A stretch of DNA of 64,000 bases from Devosia ureilytica (GTDB taxonomy: Bacteria; Pseudomonadota; Alphaproteobacteria; Rhizobiales; Devosiaceae). The stretch lies in contig NZ_JAMZCU010000004.1 in the NCBI RefSeq assembly GCF_024273195.1, positions 186,001-250,000 on the forward strand, read 5' to 3'. The notes below the pieces were generated by a model that did no database searches, had not been told where the DNA came from, and was given only the letters and a program-made list of their open reading frames with translations. The position numbers and the translations under genes were made by a program. This document shows, piece after piece, positions 25,514-33,232 of this stretch (position 1 is its first letter; each line of letters starts with the position of its first letter).

Positions 25514-27050
25514 CAAGCGCATCGCGCCGCTGGCTGTCCTGCCGGTCTTTTTCGACCTCAACGGCAAGCGCGTGGTCGTCATCGGTGGCAGCGAGCCTGC
25601 CGCCTGGAAAATTGAACTGCTGGCCGCCGCCGGGGCGCAGGTGGATGTCTATGCGGAGGCGGCCTGCGAGGAGCTCAGCGGTCTGCTGCAGCATCGCACC
25701 CCTCACCCGGCCCAGCGGGCCGATCTCTCCCCAGCGGGGCGAGGCGAGGCATCGCATTCTGCCGCCGGTTTTGGCGATCACCATTTCGGCGGCTCCATCG
25801 TCCCCTCACCCCTTCGGGGAGAGGGCCACGGTGAGGGGTCTGTCGATCTCCACATCCGCCCTTGGACACCCGCCGACCTCACCGGCGCTGCCCTCGCCAT
25901 TGCCGACATCGAGGACGACGCCGGGGCCCATGCCTTCATCGCCGCCGCGAAAGCCGCTTCAGTCCCCTACAATGTCATCGACCGGCCCGAATTCTGCCAG
26001 TTCCAGTTTGGCGCCATCGTCAATCGCTCGCCGGTCGTGGTCGGCATTTCCACCGCCGGGGCCGCGCCGATCCTGGGCCAGGCCGTGCGTCGCCGCATCG
26101 AAACCCTGCTGCCGCAAACGCTGACCCAATGGGCGCAACTGGCCGCAAAAGTTCGCGATACGGTTATGGACAGGCTCGCCGCCGGTCCGCAGCGACGTGC
26201 CTTCTGGGAGCGGCTGGCCGACAATGCCTTCGGCAATCGCGCCCCTGCGGCAGCGGACGCGGAGGTCACCTTCGCCGCCCAGCCTGCCGTTGGCCGGGTC
26301 ACCCTCGTCGGCGCAGGTCCCGGCGATGCGGACCTTCTGACCATCAAGGCCGTGCGCGCGCTGCAATCAGCCGATGTCATTCTCTTTGACGATCTCGTCT
26401 CGTCCGAAGTCCTCGAACTGGCCCGCCGCGAGGCCAAGCGCATGCTTGTGGGCAAACGCGCCCAGCGCGAGAGCTGCGCCCAGGACGAGATCAATGCGAT
26501 GATGCTGTCGCTGGCCCGGCAGGGCAAGCATGTGGTCCGCCTCAAGTCCGGCGATCCGATGATCTTCGGTCGCGCCGGCGAGGAGATCGAGATGCTCGAA
26601 AGTCATGGCATTGCCGTTTCGGTGGTGCCCGGCATCTCTGCCGGCATCGCGCTCGCCAGCCGCCTCGGCGTCTCGCTGACCCACCGCGACCACGCCCAGT
26701 CGGTGCGTTTCGTCACCGGTCATTCGCGCAAGGGTGTGCTGCCCGATACGCTTAACTGGACCGCATTGGCCGATCCGGCGACCACCTCGGTCTATTACAT
26801 GAGCCGCCGGACCCTTCCCGGCATTGTCACCGAACTGACCGCCAAGGGACTTAGCCCCGAAACCCCCGCCATCATCGCGGGCAGCCTTGGCCGTTCCGAA
26901 GAGCAGATCTGGCGCGGCACGATTGCCGAGGCGGTCCAAGCCGTCCAAGCATTCCCAACCTCGGCCCCGACGATCTTTGCAGTGGGAGATGCTTTGGGAA
27001 TGCGGAATTCGGCCGAGCTTGGCTTGCCACGACTGACCGAGGCTCTTTAG
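25485..27050 (+). CDS. cysG: Siroheme synthase, with an in-frame repeat insertion
   Basis: This 521-residue fused enzyme makes siroheme, the NirB cofactor, from uroporphyrinogen III. The N-terminal part is precorrin-2 dehydrogenase/ferrochelatase (KRVVVIGGSEPAAWK, then FCQFQFGAIVNRSPVVVGIST). The C-terminal part is the SAM methyltransferase (VTLVGAGPGDADLLT, RLKSGDPMIFGRAGEE, VPGISAGIALASRLG). Residues about 72-118 are not family sequence. They are the translation of a palindromic intergenic-type repeat (25698-25839), running from HRTPHPAQR to GEGHGEGS. The frame stays open, and function is presumably retained because the insert falls in a loop before VDLHIRPW. It overlaps nasA by 29 bases. 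Confidence 0.92.
   Translation: MQTVSSPRNNKRIAPLAVLPVFFDLNGKRVVVIGGSEPAAWKIELLAAAGAQVDVYAEAACEELSGLLQHRTPHPAQRADLSPAGRGEASHSAAGFGDHHFGGSIVPSPLRGEGHGEGSVDLHIRPWTPADLTGAALAIADIEDDAGAHAFIAAAKAASVPYNVIDRPEFCQFQFGAIVNRSPVVVGISTAGAAPILGQAVRRRIETLLPQTLTQWAQLAAKVRDTVMDRLAAGPQRRAFWERLADNAFGNRAPAAADAEVTFAAQPAVGRVTLVGAGPGDADLLTIKAVRALQSADVILFDDLVSSEVLELARREAKRMLVGKRAQRESCAQDEINAMMLSLARQGKHVVRLKSGDPMIFGRAGEEIEMLESHGIAVSVVPGISAGIALASRLGVSLTHRDHAQSVRFVTGHSRKGVLPDTLNWTALADPATTSVYYMSRRTLPGIVTELTAKGLSPETPAIIAGSLGRSEEQIWRGTIAEAVQAVQAFPTSAPTIFAVGDALGMRNSAELGLPRLTEAL
25698..25839. repeat. RIME-like palindromic repeat inside cysG
   Basis: The ends ACCCCTCACC (25698-25707) and GGTGAGGGGT (25830-25839) are perfect inverted copies. 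Inside are two smaller palindromes (CTCTCCCCAGCGGGG... and CCCTTCGGGGAGAGGG) flanking a unique spacer. The layout matches the intergenic copies at 59939 and 35345. Confidence 0.85.
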
Positions 27051-27064
27051 GTCTGGCTCCTGCG

Positions 27065-27183
27065 CCCCCTCGCCCCTCCAGGGGAGAGGGCTGGGGTGAG
27101 GGGTGAAAGCTCATCAGCAGAAACGTGATGCCAAACCCCTCATCCGGCCCTGCGGGCCACCTTCTCCCCTCAGGGGAGAAGGG
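27065..27183. repeat. Two palindromic repeat units between cysG and rhaU
   Basis: Unit one (27065-27103) is CCCCCTCGCCCCT, then AGGGGAGAGGG, then GGTGAGGGG. Unit two (27136-27183) starts CCCCTCATCCGGCCC and ends TCAGGGGAGAAGGG. They fill the gap between two convergent genes and may double as terminator structures. Confidence 0.75.
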
Positions 27184-27217
27184 ACCACGCCATCGATCTA
27201 TCCATGAGAGGACCCAC

Positions 27218-27550
27218 TCACTTCATCCAGAACACCGGCGCCAAATCCACCGAGATCGGCTCGTTCTTCTCGTTGGTCGCCATGATGTCGGCCATGTGCG
27301 CCCACCAGCGCTGCATGACTTCGGTGGAGGGCAGGTCGGCCATGGTGTGATCAACCCGCCGCCACAATACGCCGAAGAGCGTATTGGTCTCTTCGTCGAG
27401 ATGGATGGAATAGTCCTTCACGCCTGCGGTGTGCAGCAGGTCGACCAGTTCGGGAAAAATCTCGTCGTGGCGGCGCTTGTATTCCTCTGCCATGCCGGGG
27501 TTGAGCCGCATCTTGAAGGCGTGCTTTTCGTAGCCATCATCCACGATCAT
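27218..27550 (-). CDS. rhaU: L-rhamnose mutarotase
   Basis: This 110-residue enzyme interconverts alpha- and beta-L-rhamnose (RhaM/RhaU family). It shows [45 protein letters not shown] and [11 protein letters not shown], which carry the family's catalytic His, Tyr and paired Trp residues. ATG 27550 overlaps the stop of the upstream permease (ATGA). A longer frame would begin inside that gene. It is the last gene of the transporter operon and named rhaU after the Rhizobium locus. The kinase gene rhaK that follows rhaU in Rhizobium leguminosarum is absent. Confidence 0.92.
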   Translation of the reverse strand: MIVDDGYEKHAFKMRLNPGMAEEYKRRHDEIFPELVDLLHTAGVKDYSIHLDEETNTLFGVLWRRVDHTMADLPSTEVMQRWWAHMADIMATNEKNEPISVDLAPVFWMK

Positions 27551-28548
27551 GCGCGGCGCTCCTTCCACATCTTCCACAGGATCGGCAGGGCAATCACCAC
27601 GATCAGCAGCGACCCCGTGAAGATCGTCATGACGATGCCCGGCACATTGAGCAGCCCCAGGCCGAAAGTCACGAGGCCAATGATCAACGCGGCCAGAACC
27701 ACGCCGATGATCGAGCCGGCACCGCCAAGGATAGACACCCCGCCCAGCACCACCATGGTCACCACGTCAAGCTCAAACCCTTCGGCAATCGAGGGCCGGG
27801 TCGAGCCAAGGCGCGCAGTCAGCAGCACCGCAGCGATGCCGCTCATCAGGCCGGTCAGGCAGAATAGTACAAATTTGATGCGATCAACGCGCACGCCCGA
27901 AAACCGCGCGGCGGTGGCATTGTTGCCGATGGCGAACACCTGCCGCCCGAACACGGTGCGGTGCAGCAGCACATAGAAAATCACTGCTGCGACGAGGAAC
28001 AGCACCAGCTCGAACGAGATCACCCATCCCACATAGCCCTGCCCGAACCAGGAGAACTCCTTGGGATAGCCCTTGAAGCTCTGGTCGCCCAGAATGATGA
28101 AGGCCACGCCCCTGAACAGACTCATCGTGCCAATTGTGACGACGATGGATGGCAGCTTGAGTCCGGTTACGAGGAAGCCGTTGAACGCGCCGCAGAGCAC
28201 GCCAACCCCCACGCCCACCGCCACCAGCGTGGGCGTATCGGCGCCATATTGCAGCGCCAGGCCCATCAGGGTGGAGGCCAGCGCGATGATCGAAGCCACC
28301 GAAAGGTCGATCTCACCGGTGATGATCACCAGCGCCATGGCCAGCGCGATCAGCCCCTTCTCGGTAAAGTTGAAGGTGAGGTCGCTCAGGCTCCAGGCAT
28401 TGAGGAAATAGGGCGAGGCAAAGCTGTTGGCGAGGAAAATGCCCAGCGCCACCAGCACCAGCAGGCTCTCCCAGCTCAGCACAGCCGATTTGAGCGGATT
28501 GTCGAGGCGGTCGGGGAGTTGACGGGCGGTTACGGTCGTGTCGCTCAT
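27547..28548 (-). CDS. rhaQ: Rhamnose ABC transporter permease 2
   Basis: This 333-residue inner-membrane permease of the RbsC/AraH family has about ten hydrophobic helices. The family motif [15 protein letters not shown] is near residue 95. [27 protein letters not shown] and [22 protein letters not shown] also match. It pairs with the adjacent permease to form the membrane channel. It overlaps both neighbours by ATGA junctions, so the operon is tightly coupled. Confidence 0.88.
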   Translation of the reverse strand: MSDTTVTARQLPDRLDNPLKSAVLSWESLLVLVALGIFLANSFASPYFLNAWSLSDLTFNFTEKGLIALAMALVIITGEIDLSVASIIALASTLMGLALQYGADTPTLVAVGVGVGVLCGAFNGFLVTGLKLPSIVVTIGTMSLFRGVAFIILGDQSFKGYPKEFSWFGQGYVGWVISFELVLFLVAAVIFYVLLHRTVFGRQVFAIGNNATAARFSGVRVDRIKFVLFCLTGLMSGIAAVLLTARLGSTRPSIAEGFELDVVTMVVLGGVSILGGAGSIIGVVLAALIIGLVTFGLGLLNVPGIVMTIFTGSLLIVVIALPILWKMWKERRA

Positions 28549-29525
28549 GCAGCCACCTCTGCCTTCTTGAGAATGATGCGGCCCTTGGAGCGTTCGCTCG
28601 AAGCATTGAGCACCACGGCAAGGAGGATCGCGGCGCCGGAAATGGCCATCTGCCAGAATGGCGAGACGCCGATGACCGGCAGGGCGTTGTTGACGACGCC
28701 GAGGAACAGCGCGCCCAGAATGGCGCCGCCCACCGTGCCGATGCCACCGGCAATCGAGACGCCGCCGATGACGCAGGCTGCCACCACGGTCAGCTCATAG
28801 CCGCCGGCGCTTTCAGTCGAAGCGATCACATATTTGGACACATAGAGATAACCGGCCAGGCCCGAGAGCGCGCCCGAAAGCACAAAGGCCAGGAACTTGG
28901 TGCGCCCCACATCGATCCCGGTATAGACCGCGGCAACCGGATTGACGCCGATGGCATAGAAGGCCCTGCCCCAGGGCGTGCGGGTCATCAGAACATAGAC
29001 CAGCAGCGCCACCACAATGGCGAACCAGCTCAAGATTGGCAGGCCGAGGAACATGCCGCGCTGGAGCTGGATGAAATCCGCGCTCATCTGCGAGGCATTC
29101 ACCCAGGTGCCGCCCGAGGCCACAAAGGCGAGGCCACGGAAAATGGTCAGCGTGCCCAGTGTTACCACAATGGGCGGGATATTGAGCTTCCAGACCAGAA
29201 CGCCGTTGAAGGCCCCGAGCGCAGCGCCGACCACCACGCAGCCGGCGATCAACAGCGGCACGGGCACGAACGGAAACGCCGCATTGGTCAGGGCCACGAT
29301 CATGCCGGTCAGCGCCAGGTTGGACGCCATCGACAGATCGATGGAGCGGGTGAGAATGACCGCCATCTGCCCCAGCGCCAGCATCATCAGGATCGATGTG
29401 TCGTTGAAGATGGTCAGCAGGTTGGCGGGTTGCGAAAAGCGCGGGAAGCGCAGCGTCACCAGAACGATCACGGCCAGAATGGCCAAAGCCAACCAGAGTT
29501 CGCGGGATTTCAGGAGCCGGTTCAT
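28545..29525 (-). CDS. rhaP: Rhamnose ABC transporter permease 1
   Basis: This 326-residue permease is paralogous to its downstream neighbour, with RSIDLSMASNLALTG as the equivalent of the DLSVG motif. VWKLNIPPIVVTLGTLTIFRGLAFV and CVIGGVSIAGGIGTVGGAILGAL follow. As in the Rhizobium rha locus, two different permeases are encoded rather than one homodimer. ATGA overlaps join it to the ATPase gene upstream and to the second permease gene downstream. Confidence 0.88.
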   Translation of the reverse strand: MNRLLKSRELWLALAILAVIVLVTLRFPRFSQPANLLTIFNDTSILMMLALGQMAVILTRSIDLSMASNLALTGMIVALTNAAFPFVPVPLLIAGCVVVGAALGAFNGVLVWKLNIPPIVVTLGTLTIFRGLAFVASGGTWVNASQMSADFIQLQRGMFLGLPILSWFAIVVALLVYVLMTRTPWGRAFYAIGVNPVAAVYTGIDVGRTKFLAFVLSGALSGLAGYLYVSKYVIASTESAGGYELTVVAACVIGGVSIAGGIGTVGGAILGALFLGVVNNALPVIGVSPFWQMAISGAAILLAVVLNASSERSKGRIILKKAEVAA

Positions 29526-31027
29526 GCGGCCTTCTCCTCAGCGATGCCCGCAGCCAGACGCACCAGCGTTTCGGGTTGCAGGCCCTTGTTTTCGAGAGTG
29601 TCGATCACCAGCCCTTCGCGCATGACGACGATGCGGTCGCTCATGCCGAGCACTTCGGGCAGTTCGGACGACACCATGATGACCGAGAGGCCTTGCGCCA
29701 CCAGTTCACCCATGAACTCGTGCACAGCAGCCTTGGAGCCGATGTCGATGCCCTTGGTCGGTTCATCAAGGATGATCACCTTGGGCAGGGTGGCGAGCCA
29801 TTTGGCGATCACCACCTTCTGCTGGTTGCCGCCCGAGAGGGTCGACACATTCTGGCTGAGCGAGGAGGCGCGCAGATCAAGGCGTTCGGTGTAGGTACGC
29901 GCCAAGGCAAATTCCTCGGCCATGCGCAGGAAGCCGGATTTGCTGGTTTTCCTGAGGCTGGGCAGTGAGACGTTCTTGAAAATCGGCTCGCCGGTGATCA
30001 CGCCCTGCTTGCCGCGTTCCTCGGGCACATAGACAATGCCAGCCTCGACCGCATCGGCGGGGGACTTTGGCGACACCGTCGCCCCCTCGAGCGTGATGGT
30101 GCCCGATGATGGCCGGGTCATGCCGAACACGGCTTGCATCACTTCGGAACGCCCGGCACCCACGAGGCCATAAAACCCCAGGATTTCGCCCTTCCGCACC
30201 GAGAACGATACATCGTCGAATTCGGTCGGGTGGCTGAGGCCCTGCACCTCCAGCACCGTCTCGCCAATCGCGGCGGTCCGGGGCGGGAAGATCTGGTCGA
30301 CCGAGCGACCCACCATCAGCGTCACGATCTCGCTTTGCGGCGTGTCCTTGATCATGCCCTTGCCCACCATTTCGCCATCGCGGAACACGGTGTAGCGGTC
30401 GGCAATGCGATAGATTTCGTCGAATTTGTGCGAGATGAAGAGGATAGCCTTGCCGTCCGCCTTGAGCAGATCGACCAGCACGTAAAGCTCCTCGATCTCC
30501 TTCTGGCTCAGCGCCGCGGTCGGCTCGTCCATGATCACCACCTGCGCGTCCACGCTGAGCGCGCGCGCCACGGCGACGAGATGCTTTTTGGCAATGCCCA
30601 ATTCCTTGAGCGGGATCGAGGCATCGATGCCGGCCGCCATCGAGTCCAGCGTTGCCTGCGCCTCGCGGCGCATGGCCTGCCAGTCGATCAGGCCAAAACG
30701 ATTGGTCGGGGTGTGACCGAGATAGATGTTTTCGGCGACGCTCAATTCGTCGAACAGCACCGTTTCCTGGTGAATGGCGGTGATGCCAAGTTCGGATGCC
30801 GAATGCGCCGTGGGCAGGGTAATCGCCCCGCCGCCGAGAAAGATTTCGCCCGCATCCGGCTGATAAATACCCGTCAGCGTCTTCACCAGCGTCGACTTGC
30901 CGGCGCCGTTCTCACCGATCAGCGCAGTCACCTGCCCGGCATAAAGCTCGAGCGACACATTATGCAGCGCCCGCACGCCGGGAAAGCTCTTGGTTATGCC
31001 CGAAAGGGTCAGGATGGGGTCGGTCAT
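29522..31027 (-). CDS. rhaT: Rhamnose ABC transporter, double ATPase
   Basis: This 501-residue sugar-type ATPase has two fused ABC domains. Walker A GENGAGKST is in the first domain. The second has the usual degenerate GLVGAGRSE and the signature LSGGNQQKVVIAKWL. The TIYQPDAGEIFLGG-like region and MDEPTAALSQKE are typical of RbsA/RhaT. ATG 31027 is preferred because GGCGGGA lies at better spacing than for the ATG two codons upstream at 31033. The gap of about 180 bases to rhaS is filled by a palindromic repeat. Confidence 0.9.
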   Translation of the reverse strand: MTDPILTLSGITKSFPGVRALHNVSLELYAGQVTALIGENGAGKSTLVKTLTGIYQPDAGEIFLGGGAITLPTAHSASELGITAIHQETVLFDELSVAENIYLGHTPTNRFGLIDWQAMRREAQATLDSMAAGIDASIPLKELGIAKKHLVAVARALSVDAQVVIMDEPTAALSQKEIEELYVLVDLLKADGKAILFISHKFDEIYRIADRYTVFRDGEMVGKGMIKDTPQSEIVTLMVGRSVDQIFPPRTAAIGETVLEVQGLSHPTEFDDVSFSVRKGEILGFYGLVGAGRSEVMQAVFGMTRPSSGTITLEGATVSPKSPADAVEAGIVYVPEERGKQGVITGEPIFKNVSLPSLRKTSKSGFLRMAEEFALARTYTERLDLRASSLSQNVSTLSGGNQQKVVIAKWLATLPKVIILDEPTKGIDIGSKAAVHEFMGELVAQGLSVIMVSSELPEVLGMSDRIVVMREGLVIDTLENKGLQPETLVRLAAGIAEEKAA

Positions 31028-31057
31028 TTTCATTCCCGCCGAGATGGCGCCTTTATT

Positions 31058-31188
31058 CCTCTCCCCGTCGGGGAGAGGGTGGATCGGCCGGAGGCCGAGA
31101 CGGGTGAGGGGGAAGCTCTCCGCACATACTGGCGGCGAGAATCCCCCTCATCCGGCGCTGCGCGCCACCTTCTCCCCGATGGGGAGAA
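31058..31188. repeat. RIME-like repeat between rhaS and rhaT
   Basis: Module A (CCTCTCCCCGTCGGGGAGAG followed by a GGCCGGAGGCC stem, ending GGGTGAGGGGG) and module B (CCCCCTCATCCGGCGCTGCG to GATGGGGAGAAG) face each other across a spacer of about 35 bases. It sits inside the transporter operon after the binding-protein gene and could stabilise that message. Confidence 0.8.
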
Positions 31189-31210
31189 GAATGGAGCGTC
31201 GCCTCAAAGA

Positions 31211-32197
31211 TCAATAGATCTTGGAGAACTCTTCGATGTTGCTGGCGTCGAACTGGAACGGCGCGGCCATAGCGGCCGAATTGGTGTCGTCCAGGGTCAC
31301 TTCGCCGACCTTGCCAATGGAGAGGGTCGCGCCGGGGGCAGCTTCTGCGCCTTCAACCAGGGCATTGGCCAGGTAGACGGCCGAGTAGCCCAGGTCGATC
31401 GGGTTCCACAGGGCCACGGCCTGCGACGCACCATTGTCGATGAACTGCTTGAACTCGGACGGCAGGGCGAGACCAGTCACGTTGATCTTGCCGATCAGGT
31501 TCTGGTCGGTCACGACCTGGGCAGCGGCAACGACGCCGACGGTGGTCGGTGCGATGATGGCCTTGAGGTCGGGATAGGCAGCGATCAGGCCGCGAGCCTC
31601 TTCGGTCGACTTCACCGAGTCGTCGTCGCCGTAAACAACCGAGACAAGGTTGATGTTGGGGAACTTCTCGGGGATGGCGGCCTTGGCAGCTTCGATCCAG
31701 GCATTCTGGTTGGTTGCCGTCGAGGCAGCCGAGAGGATCGCCACGTCGCCGCCTTCAGGCAGGTAGTCGGCAGCCAGCTTGATGATGGTTTCGCCGATCA
31801 GAGCAGTCTCGGATGGGTTGAGGTGCAGCTGACGGCCTTCGGCAGCAACGCCGGAATCCCAGCTGATGACCTTGATGCCACGTTCCATGGCGCGCTGCAG
31901 CACGGGCACCAGGGCGTCCGGGTCATTGGCGGAGATGGCGATGGCGTCGACCTGCTGGGCGATCAGCGAGTTGACGACTTCGATCTGGGCTTCGGCCGTG
32001 GCGGCGGTCGGGCCGGTGTAGATCACTTCAACGTCGCCCAGTTCGGCGGCGGCTTCTTCAGCGCCCTTGGCAGCGGCATCGAAAAAGCCATTGCCGAGCG
32101 ACTTCACCACCAGCGCGATGCGCGTCTGGGCGAAGGCCGGGGTGGCGAGCAGCACGGCGGCAGCGGCCGTGGCAGTGAGCAGTTTCCAGAGTTTCAT
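31211..32197 (-). CDS. rhaS: Rhamnose ABC transporter, substrate-binding protein
   Basis: This 328-residue periplasmic sugar-binding protein of the RbsB family has a signal peptide, MKLWKLLTATAAAAVLLA, cleaved after PAFA. The mature part has LVVKSLGNGFFDAAAKGAEEA, DAIAISANDPDALVPVLQRA and VISWDSGVAAEGRQLHLNP, close to rhizobial RhaS. Rhamnose specificity is inferred from the operon and family. It is the first transporter gene, 51 bases after the regulator gene and on the same strand. Confidence 0.9.
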   Translation of the reverse strand: MKLWKLLTATAAAAVLLATPAFAQTRIALVVKSLGNGFFDAAAKGAEEAAAELGDVEVIYTGPTAATAEAQIEVVNSLIAQQVDAIAISANDPDALVPVLQRAMERGIKVISWDSGVAAEGRQLHLNPSETALIGETIIKLAADYLPEGGDVAILSAASTATNQNAWIEAAKAAIPEKFPNINLVSVVYGDDDSVKSTEEARGLIAAYPDLKAIIAPTTVGVVAAAQVVTDQNLIGKINVTGLALPSEFKQFIDNGASQAVALWNPIDLGYSAVYLANALVEGAEAAPGATLSIGKVGEVTLDDTNSAAMAAPFQFDASNIEEFSKIY

Positions 32198-32248
32198 TTG
32201 GTCCCTCCCTGGGATGGTCTGGTCTTGGTCTTTGAATAGTCCGGTTAC

Positions 32249-33049
32249 TCAGGCCGCGGTCGTTTCGGCCTGTGCAGTCGCGTCCGCCACGATGAGCCGC
32301 ACCCCTGCTGTTTCCAGCATTTGGCGGTCTTCGTCGCGGATACCGCTGTCGGTGATGACGGCGGCAATTCGGTCAAGCCCACACAGGATCAGGCTTGAGC
32401 GTCCCGAAAATTTGGAGGAATCGGCAAGGACGATGAGTTCGTCCGCCTGCCCGATCAGCGCCAGCTCCGATTGCACGACCATGGGGTCGGCCTCCATCAG
32501 CCCGTGGGCGCCAATGCCCTGGCAGCCGATGAACATGCGCTTGGCGTAGAAATGGCTCGCCACCACGCCACCAAAGGGCGAGAGGATGACGTTCTGTTCG
32601 CGATAGACCGTGCCGCCAGGAATGACGACCGAATTGCGCGAATTGTGGATGAGGAATTCGGCAATGGCGAAGCTGTTGGTGAACACCGAGAGGCGCTTGC
32701 CCGTCAGGTGGTGCACCATCTGATAGGTCGTGGTGCCGCCATTGATGATCACCGGCTCGCCATCGCGGCACATTTCGGCCGCCGCGCGCGCAATTGCGCG
32801 CTTTTGCGCAATGTTGATCGTTTCGTTGACCGAAAAGGGGCGCCCCATCAGCCCGCCCTGGGCCGGCGGGTTGATGGCCTCGGCACCGCCACGCACACGG
32901 CGCAGCCTGCCCTGCTCATCCAGCGCCGCAATGTCGCGCCGAATGGTGGCTTCCGAGGAACCAGTGACCTCGCACAGCTCCGCCACAGTCACCACGGGGT
33001 GGGACTGTGCGGCGGCCAATATGACGCGGTGGCGTTCCATTTCGTGCAA
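32249..33049 (-). CDS. rhaR: DeoR-family regulator of the rhamnose locus
   Basis: This 266-residue regulator has an N-terminal winged HTH (VTVAELCEVTGSSEATIRRDIAALDEQG, about residues 18-45) and a C-terminal DeoR sugar-phosphate sensor domain (NGGTTTYQMVHHL, FVGC-like MFIGCQGIGAHG, VLADSSKFSG). TTG 33049 is chosen as start. GGGAG lies eight bases before it, and the resulting MHEMERHRVILAAA matches how family members begin. An in-frame ATG at 33100 would intrude into the operator region. It is expected to control both divergent rha operons in response to a rhamnose intermediate. Confidence 0.85.
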   Translation of the reverse strand: MHEMERHRVILAAAQSHPVVTVAELCEVTGSSEATIRRDIAALDEQGRLRRVRGGAEAINPPAQGGLMGRPFSVNETINIAQKRAIARAAAEMCRDGEPVIINGGTTTYQMVHHLTGKRLSVFTNSFAIAEFLIHNSRNSVVIPGGTVYREQNVILSPFGGVVASHFYAKRMFIGCQGIGAHGLMEADPMVVQSELALIGQADELIVLADSSKFSGRSSLILCGLDRIAAVITDSGIRDEDRQMLETAGVRLIVADATAQAETTAA

Positions 33050-33097
33050 TGCTGATACTCCCTGGGTGCATTTGCTTCCATCAAACTCGGGCAGAGT

Positions 33098-33167
33098 CAA
33101 TCACCAATCCGCATATTTCCGTCATTACCACGCAAAGATGATTGGATATGATTGTTTGCGATTGACA
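33098..33167. promoter_or_regulatory. Candidate RhaR operators in the rhaR-rhaD gap
   Basis: GATTG occurs three times at exact ten-base steps (33140, 33150, 33160), the last overlapping a TTGACA -35 element (33162-33167). CAATC occurs at 33098-33102 and 33105-33109 on the rhaR side. Helically phased repeats in a divergent promoter region suggest cooperative regulator binding. Confidence 0.5.
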
Positions 33168-33232
33168 GCGTGGACCGTTCCATGCCCATTTCCGCCCAAC
33201 CAAGTCTTTGCCCTAATCTCGGGAGGAATCCG

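Noticed and set aside
23693..25582. 629-residue minus-strand frame opposite nasA
   Set aside because: It mirrors the nasA codons and has no ribosome site or family motif.
30134..32239. 701-residue plus-strand frame opposite rhaT and rhaS
   Set aside because: It runs through two genes and the palindromic repeat between them. No domain was recognised.
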